This document shows, piece after piece, positions 1-4,541 of a DNA stretch of 7,018 nt. The notes below the pieces were generated by a model. It did no database searches and had not been told where the DNA came from. It was given only the letters and a program-made list of their open reading frames with translations. The stretch's first letter is position 1. Every line of letters starts with the position of its first letter. The stretch is from JBLIDK01 sp047632595 (GTDB taxonomy: Bacteria; Bacteroidota; Bacteroidia; Sphingobacteriales; Sphingobacteriaceae): positions 1-7,018 of the forward strand of contig JBLIDK010000075.1 in assembly GCA_047632595.1 (NCBI GenBank). Direction: 5' to 3'. The position numbers and the translations under genes are program-made.

Positions 1-101
1 ATGGTGCATTATTTGATGCAAATGGTGATTTAATTCAACTGGGCTTTCGCCCACACGAGGTAAAAGTTTTTTTAAAAGAACAAAAAGAACTGAAAGAGTA
101 A
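1..101 (+). CDS. C-terminal end of an unidentified protein (5' end outside window)
   Basis: This is the tail of a gene that begins left of the window. The frame starting at base 3 is open from the edge to a TAA at 99-101 and encodes 32 residues, including DANGDLIQLGFRPHEV, followed by a Lys/Glu-rich end (KEQKELKE). The other two forward frames hit stops within about 35 bases, so this is the only plausible coding frame. The fragment looks like a genuine globular C-terminus: a beta strand (ALFD), a turn (ANGD), another strand (LIQLGF) and a charged helix. It vaguely recalls the last strand-strand-helix of thioredoxin-like proteins, but there is too little to name a family. Its stop is 2 bases from the stop of the convergent dxs, so the two transcripts probably overlap at their 3' ends. 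Confidence 0.6.
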   Translation, partial: GALFDANGDLIQLGFRPHEVKVFLKEQKELKE

Positions 102-103
102 TG

Positions 104-2026
104 TTAAACTTTCGCCTTTGCCTTTTGCATTAGCTTTAATGTGCTTTGGTAAATACCTTCTGGATGAAACCCACACTCTTCATACAATTCTTTTTGAGAA
201 CCGTGTTCTACTAAATGATCAGGAATACCTAAGCGAATAACTTTAGAACTATAGCCATTGTCAGCCATAAACTCAAGTATTGCACTGCCCATTCCTCCCA
301 TAATTGCTCCATCTTCAAGAGTAATTACTTTATCAAACTTCTGAAACACCTCATGAAGTATTTTCTCATCTAATGGCTTCACAAAACGCATGTCGTAATG
401 AGCGGCATTTATTCCTTCTTCTTTTAATCGTTCACAAACTCCAACAACTGAATTACCAATATGCCCTAAGGTTAAAAAGGCTAAATCTTGCCCATCTTTA
501 ATTTTTCGTCCAGTGCCTATTTCAATAGACTCCATTGGTGTTTTCCACTCAGGCATTTCTCCCTTTCCTCTTGGGTAGCGAATTACAAATGGTCCATGTG
601 GTTTTTCCTGAGCTGTAAACATTAGGTTTCTTAACTCACTTTCATTCATTGGTGCCGAAACAATCATATTTGGTACACAACGCATATAAGGAATATCGTA
701 ATTTCCATGATGAGTTGCGCCATCTGCTCCAACTAGTCCGGCTCTATCTAAACAAAAAATAACACTTAAGTTTTGTATAGCAACATCATGAATCACTTGG
801 TCATACGCCCGCTGCATGAAAGTGGAATAGATATTGCAAAAGGGAACTAAGCCTTGAGTTGCCATACCTGCAGAAAAAGTAACTGCATGTTGTTCACAAA
901 TACCAACATCAAATGCTCTATCAGGAATGGCCTTCATCATTATATTTAAGGAAGAGCCTGAAGGCATTGCCGGGGTTATTCCTACAATTTTTTTATTTTT
1001 TTCAGCTAACTCAACCAAAGTATGTCCAAAAACATCTTGGTATTTTGGTGCTTGAGGCTGCGTAGGACTAACCTTATGAATTTTACCTGTTACCTTGTCA
1101 AAAAGACCAGGTGCGTGCCATAGCGTTTGGTCTTTTTCTGCTAAATCGTAGCCTTTCCCTTTTACAGTAACCACGTGAAGAATTTTCGGTCCAGGGATAT
1201 TCTTTAAATCGTTCATCACTTTTACTAAGTGCTTCACATCATGCCCATCAATTGGGCCGAAATATCTAAAATTTAAAGCTTCAAATAAATTACTTCCTTT
1301 TAAAACAGACCCTTTTATTGCTTTGTCAATTTTCTTTGCAATTTCTTGTGCATTAGGTCCAAATTTGCTGATTTTACCAAGCAAATTCCAAACCTCATCA
1401 CGTACTTTATTGTATGATTTGGATGAGGTGATATCTGTTAAATACTCTTTTAATGCCCCTACATTAGGGTCAATACTCATACAATTATCGTTCAAAACGA
1501 CAAGTAGGTTGCTGTCTGCTATACCCGCGTGATTTAATCCTTCAAAAGCAATTCCACCAGTTAAGGCTCCATCACCAATTACCGCTATATGTTGTCTATC
1601 TGGTTTCTCTAATATTTTGGAAGCTACAGCCATTCCTAAACCTGCGGAAATGGAGGTTGAACTATGGCCAACTCCAAAAGTATCGTATTCGCTTTCTCCT
1701 CTTTTTGGGAATCCACTTATTCCTTTGTAAGTTCTGTTGGTATGAAAAGACTCTCTACGTCCCGTTAAAATTTTATGCCCGTATGCTTGATGTCCAACAT
1801 CCCAAACTAATTGATCATAAGGCGTGTTAAAAACATAATGCAACGCCACTGTTAATTCAACAACTCCTAGGCTTGCACCAAAGTGTCCACCGTTTGTAGA
1901 AACAGTGTCAACAATAAACTCACGTAGTTCTTCACACACTTTTTTTAGCTCCTTTTCAGGAAGTACTCGTAAATCAGCTGGATATTTTATGTTTTGGAGG
2001 GTTGGGCCCGGCTCACAAATCTTCAT
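104..2026 (-). CDS. dxs: 1-deoxy-D-xylulose-5-phosphate synthase
   Basis: DXS condenses pyruvate and glyceraldehyde 3-phosphate into 1-deoxy-D-xylulose 5-phosphate with release of CO2. It is the thiamine-diphosphate-dependent entry step of the cytosolic MEP isoprenoid pathway and also feeds thiamine and pyridoxal synthesis. Counting from the ATG at 2024-2026 the protein has 640 residues, close to the family's usual 620-640. Visible hallmarks are the active-site His48 in HFGASLG (His49 in E. coli), WDVGHQAYGHK near 75-85, the TPP/Mg motif GDGALTGG at 151-158 with Asn181 in NDNCMSIDPNVG, His304 in the AEKDQTLWH segment, the transketolase-type pyrimidine domain with GICEQHAVTFSAGMA (catalytic Glu378, equivalent to E. 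coli Glu370), DRAGLVGADGATHHG, and the C-terminal domain with LEDG and VEHGS. A GTG 30 bases upstream (2054-2056) is in frame, but it adds ten residues absent from E. coli DXS and lies about where transcription should start. The gene is intact and monocistronic as far as can be seen, divergent from scpA. Confidence 0.97.
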   Translation of the reverse strand: MKICEPGPTLQNIKYPADLRVLPEKELKKVCEELREFIVDTVSTNGGHFGASLGVVELTVALHYVFNTPYDQLVWDVGHQAYGHKILTGRRESFHTNRTYKGISGFPKRGESEYDTFGVGHSSTSISAGLGMAVASKILEKPDRQHIAVIGDGALTGGIAFEGLNHAGIADSNLLVVLNDNCMSIDPNVGALKEYLTDITSSKSYNKVRDEVWNLLGKISKFGPNAQEIAKKIDKAIKGSVLKGSNLFEALNFRYFGPIDGHDVKHLVKVMNDLKNIPGPKILHVVTVKGKGYDLAEKDQTLWHAPGLFDKVTGKIHKVSPTQPQAPKYQDVFGHTLVELAEKNKKIVGITPAMPSGSSLNIMMKAIPDRAFDVGICEQHAVTFSAGMATQGLVPFCNIYSTFMQRAYDQVIHDVAIQNLSVIFCLDRAGLVGADGATHHGNYDIPYMRCVPNMIVSAPMNESELRNLMFTAQEKPHGPFVIRYPRGKGEMPEWKTPMESIEIGTGRKIKDGQDLAFLTLGHIGNSVVGVCERLKEEGINAAHYDMRFVKPLDEKILHEVFQKFDKVITLEDGAIMGGMGSAILEFMADNGYSSKVIRLGIPDHLVEHGSQKELYEECGFHPEGIYQSTLKLMQKAKAKV

Positions 2027-2058
2027 ACTATTACTTATTATTAAGGGCTTGAACACAC

Positions 2059-2066
2059 CAAAGATA
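2059..2066 (-). promoter_or_regulatory. Candidate Bacteroidota -7 promoter element for dxs
   Basis: On the minus strand these bases read TATCTTTG, a perfect match to the TAnnTTTG -7 element recognised by the primary sigma factor of Bacteroidota. Transcription would start roughly 4-7 bases downstream, near 2052-2055, giving a leader of about 26-30 bases before the ATG at 2026. I could not find a convincing TTG-type -33 element at the usual distance upstream, so this rests on the -7 box and its position. A six-position match is expected by chance about once per 4 kb per strand. Confidence 0.45.
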
Positions 2067-2175
2067 GGCTTTACTCTGGGATTTTAATACATCTAAAAAG
2101 TTTCTCGACATAGGTAGAATAACTATTGCATCTAATTTAAGAAAAAGCCTCGTAATATAGCGGTGTAATTCAACT

Positions 2176-2922
2176 ATGGTAAAAGAATCATTTGAAATAA
2201 AACTTCCCGAATTTGAAGGGCCTTTCGACCTGTTGTTATTCTTCATACAACGGGATGAGTTAGATATATACGATATTCCTATCTCAAAGATTGCGAAAGA
2301 CTTTTTAAATTACATTGATCACCTTAATCAACTTAACATTGAGGTGGCTGGTGAGTTTATTTTAGTGGCTGCAACTTTAATGCGTATTAAGGCTAAAATG
2401 CTGATTCCTAGGCCTGAGTTAGATGAAGAAGGAAACACAATTGATCCTCGTGAAGATTTAGTTCAACGTTTATTAGAGTATAAAAAATTTAAATCTGTAG
2501 TTGGCGATTTAGAAGTTTTACAATCAAATCGAGAGAAATTAGAAGAGCGAAGCAATTTAAGCCAAGAGTTGAAGAATATTATGCAAGAGGCGGATGCTGC
2601 AGAAGAACTTCACAGTCTAGACCTTTACAAATTGCTTAAATCTTTTGATTTAGTAATGAAACGTTTCGAAAATGAACAAGATAAAACAGTTCACACCATT
2701 GAACGCTATCCTTACACTATTGAAAATCAAAAGTCTTACGTTTTAAACTCAGTAGCTAGAACTTCAAAAATTAACTTTGAAAGTGTTTTGCAGCATTGCC
2801 AAAACAAAGTTCACTTGGTTTATACCTTTATTGCCATTCTAGAATTGCTCCATCAACAATTGCTCGAAATACAAGTTGGCATTGGGTTCAATAATTTTTG
2901 GCTAAGTAAAAAAGCCTCTTAG
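2176..2922 (+). CDS. scpA: Segregation and condensation protein A (kleisin of SMC-ScpAB)
   Basis: ScpA is the kleisin that bridges the SMC dimer heads and, with ScpB, forms the bacterial condensin that organises and segregates the chromosome on the nucleoid. The 248-residue product matches the family's usual length of about 240-260. The N-terminal SMC-binding domain carries the signature FEGPFDLLLFFIQRDELDIY (13-32) followed by DIPISKIAKDFLNYI, then the helix AGEFILVAATLMRIKAKMLIP (58-78) and the acidic linker with DPREDLVQRLLEYKKFK. The middle (about 110-180) is charged and probably helical. The C-terminal winged helix (about 196-245) has the expected VYTFIAILELLHQQLLEIQ pattern that inserts into the SMC head. 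The ATG at 2176 has no Shine-Dalgarno motif, as is normal for Bacteroidota. scpB is not in the window; in many other bacteria it adjoins scpA. No convincing promoter element was found in the divergent region on this strand. Confidence 0.95.
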   Translation: MVKESFEIKLPEFEGPFDLLLFFIQRDELDIYDIPISKIAKDFLNYIDHLNQLNIEVAGEFILVAATLMRIKAKMLIPRPELDEEGNTIDPREDLVQRLLEYKKFKSVVGDLEVLQSNREKLEERSNLSQELKNIMQEADAAEELHSLDLYKLLKSFDLVMKRFENEQDKTVHTIERYPYTIENQKSYVLNSVARTSKINFESVLQHCQNKVHLVYTFIAILELLHQQLLEIQVGIGFNNFWLSKKAS

Positions 2923-2983
2923 ATTATTAGACCATCATTAAAACCTTTCTTCACTTTTCTTTTCTGATTTTTTTAAACTAAAA

Positions 2984-3012
2984 TTGACTTGAGTCGTTGC
3001 AATTTCTATATT
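2984..3012 (+). promoter_or_regulatory. Candidate promoter of the flippase-like gene
   Basis: TTGACT (2984-2989) and TATATT (3007-3012) are separated by exactly 17 bases, each one mismatch from the classical TTGACA/TATAAT hexamers. Transcription would then start near 3018-3020, about 10 bases before the ATG at 3029. As a Bacteroidota promoter the match is weaker: TATATTGC agrees with TAnnTTTG at four of six fixed positions. The arrangement suggests that the gene has its own promoter rather than depending only on scpA read-through. Confidence 0.35.
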
Positions 3013-3028
3013 GCGACAGTCAAAGTTT

Positions 3029-4102
3029 ATGAAGAAAATCTCAAGCAAAAGTTTATTAAAAACAATTACACCAAAAAAAATTATTTGGCCAATTCTGGTT
3101 GGACTAAGTGTTGCTGCTTATTTAGTGGTTAAAGATTTTGATAAAGAAGCTTTTTTAGCCATTGAGTGGGATTTTTACACCTTGTTTTGGATAGGCCTTG
3201 CTCTTACTATGTTCTTTGGTAGAGCTTATGGTTATATGGCTAGAATTCGGCTTTTAAGTGATAAGCATTTAAGCTGGAAAAAAAGCTTTGACGTAATAAT
3301 GCTATGGGAGTTTGCTTCATCCATTACTCCTTCTATTATTGGCGGAACTGCTTTTGCATTTTTCCTTCTCATAAAAGAAAAAATCGGTGCAGGTAGAAGC
3401 ACCGCAATTGTATTGATTACCGCTTTGCTAGATGAGTTATTCTTTATAATTCTAACTCCAATTACCATTTTATTAGTTGGCTGGACATTAATTTTTCCTT
3501 CCATGACTTCCACCGATTTACATCTTTTATTTGGTGGAAACAGTTTAATTGCACTGTTTTTGATTGGCTATTTTATTCTATTCGCTTATACCTTGTTTCT
3601 AGTTTATGGTCTGTTTATTAATCCTCGAGGACTAAAGTGGATACTTGCTAAAGTTGCGACTATTGGGTTTCTAAAAAAATGGAAACCAAATTTGTTAGAT
3701 GCTGGTGATGAGCTAATTGTTGCTTCAAAAGAATTTAAACACAAAAGTGTTGGTTTTTGGCTAAAAGCCCTAGGCGCAACTTTTATCACCTGGTTTTGCC
3801 GCTACATGGAGCTAAATTTAATAGTGCTTGCTTTTGGAACTACCATTTTTTCTGAGCAGCTGTTAATTTTTGCAAGACAATTTATCTTATGGATTATTAT
3901 GCTAATTCCTGTGACTCCTGGTGGCTCTGGAGTAGCTGAAATTATGTTTCCAATCTTTTTAAAGGGCTATTTACCCATAGGGTTAGAAGAGGCTGTTGGT
4001 GTTTTATGGAGATTGATTGGGTATTATCCTTACCTAATAATCGGGGCTATTTTATTACCAAGATGGTTAAGAAGGGTTTATAGTAAAAAAGCAACTATGT
4101 AA
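3029..4102 (+). CDS. Flippase-like / LPG synthase transmembrane-domain family (UPF0104) membrane protein
   Basis: This is a polytopic inner-membrane protein of the family that includes YbhN and the membrane domain of MprF (lysylphosphatidylglycerol synthase), usually annotated as a flippase-like protein. MprF-type members translocate aminoacylated lipids; the substrate here is unknown. From the ATG at 3029 it has 357 residues, within the usual 300-350-plus range. The N-terminus is basic (Lys-rich), followed by about seven or eight hydrophobic segments near residues 19-35, 50-68, 95-116, 124-156, 166-195, 245-271, 278-297 and 324-344. Family hallmarks are GRAYGYMARIRLL (64-76), ITPSIIGGTAFAFFLLIKEK (99-118) with a following small-residue-rich helix, LLDELFFI, and the C-terminal IPVTPGGSGVAEI (293-305). 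No soluble C-terminal aminoacyl-transfer domain is present, so it is not a full MprF. An in-frame TTG at 3011 is unlikely to be the start because it overlaps the candidate -10 box. The neighbours give no clear functional link. Confidence 0.88.
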   Translation: MKKISSKSLLKTITPKKIIWPILVGLSVAAYLVVKDFDKEAFLAIEWDFYTLFWIGLALTMFFGRAYGYMARIRLLSDKHLSWKKSFDVIMLWEFASSITPSIIGGTAFAFFLLIKEKIGAGRSTAIVLITALLDELFFIILTPITILLVGWTLIFPSMTSTDLHLLFGGNSLIALFLIGYFILFAYTLFLVYGLFINPRGLKWILAKVATIGFLKKWKPNLLDAGDELIVASKEFKHKSVGFWLKALGATFITWFCRYMELNLIVLAFGTTIFSEQLLIFARQFILWIIMLIPVTPGGSGVAEIMFPIFLKGYLPIGLEEAVGVLWRLIGYYPYLIIGAILLPRWLRRVYSKKATM

Positions 4103-4131
4103 AAGGTCACTTTAGTTAATGAAAAATTCAC

Positions 4132-4162
4132 ATTGTTAATATCGAAGAAACTTTACAACAAT
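4132..4162. terminator. Weak bidirectional hairpin in the convergent gap
   Basis: ATTGTT (4132-4137) and AACAAT (4157-4162) form a 6-bp AT-rich inverted repeat with a 19-base loop, which could add a small AAG/CTT inner stem. It is followed by TTTT on the plus strand, and by GTGAATTTTT on the minus strand. Its position between the converging ends of the flippase-like gene (stop at 4102) and the DUF983 gene (stop at 4176) is right for a shared terminator. The stem is weak and the loop large, so this is only a candidate. Confidence 0.2.
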
Positions 4163-4175
4163 TTTGGCAAGGAAA

Positions 4176-4541
4176 TTAGTCTGCGTTTTTTCTTTTCTTC
4201 ACAAAGATATACAACCACAAGGCCCGAGAAGTTCGAAATAAATAAGGGGAAATTACCGCAGCTAGTAAAATTAACAAGCCAACTGTAACTAAAAGGTTTA
4301 ACTTGAAATACATTTCCATAATCAATACAAATGGAACATAAATTCCAATTGTTAAAGCATAGCTGATGTACATAGCTCCGTAGTAAAAACCTGTTTCAAG
4401 CTCAAAAAGTTGTCCGCAGCTAGAACAACGTTCTTTCATATTAAATAACTCCTTTAAGTTATAAGGGTTCTTGTTATGAAACATGGGACTTTTACCACAT
4501 TTGGGACATCTGTGAAGGGCAATTCTTAAAATATCATTCAT
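4176..4541 (-). CDS. DUF983 family zinc-ribbon membrane protein
   Basis: This 121-residue protein belongs to the uncharacterised DUF983 family, small membrane proteins with an N-terminal zinc ribbon, found in Bacteroidota and Alphaproteobacteria. Two cysteine pairs, CPKC (12-15) and CSSC (39-42), should bind one metal ion on the cytoplasmic side. They are followed by the family signature LFELETGFYYGAMYISYAL (45-63) and two hydrophobic segments at about 54-76 and 82-102. The tail is basic (KKRKNAD). No catalytic activity is known for the family, and the sequence suggests none. The ATG at 4539-4541 directly follows the TAG of the upstream helicase-nuclease gene with no spacer, so the two are almost certainly co-transcribed and perhaps translationally coupled. 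No separate ribosome binding site can be distinguished. The family call is firm; the role is unknown. Confidence 0.92.
   Translation of the reverse strand: MNDILRIALHRCPKCGKSPMFHNKNPYNLKELFNMKERCSSCGQLFELETGFYYGAMYISYALTIGIYVPFVLIMEMYFKLNLLVTVGLLILLAAVISPYLFRTSRALWLYIFVKKRKNAD

Noticed and set aside
1323..1532. Plus-strand open frame inside dxs
   Set aside because: It is antisense to strongly conserved DXS coding sequence and has no recognisable family features.
2101..2175. A promoter for scpA upstream of its ATG
   Set aside because: The best candidates (TAATTTAA at 2133-2140 and TAATATAG at 2153-2160) match only four of the six fixed positions of TAnnTTTG, and neither has a properly spaced TTG element.
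2031..2246. 71-codon minus-strand open frame spanning the dxs-scpA gap and the start of scpA
   Set aside because: It overlaps the conserved N-terminal domain of scpA in antisense, resembles no known protein, and its far end overlaps the dxs leader. It is a chance frame.
3232..3513. 93-codon minus-strand open frame inside the flippase-like gene, and a similar one at 3604-3789
   Set aside because: Both are shadows of hydrophobic codons in the sense frame, and the plus-strand protein has clear family motifs.
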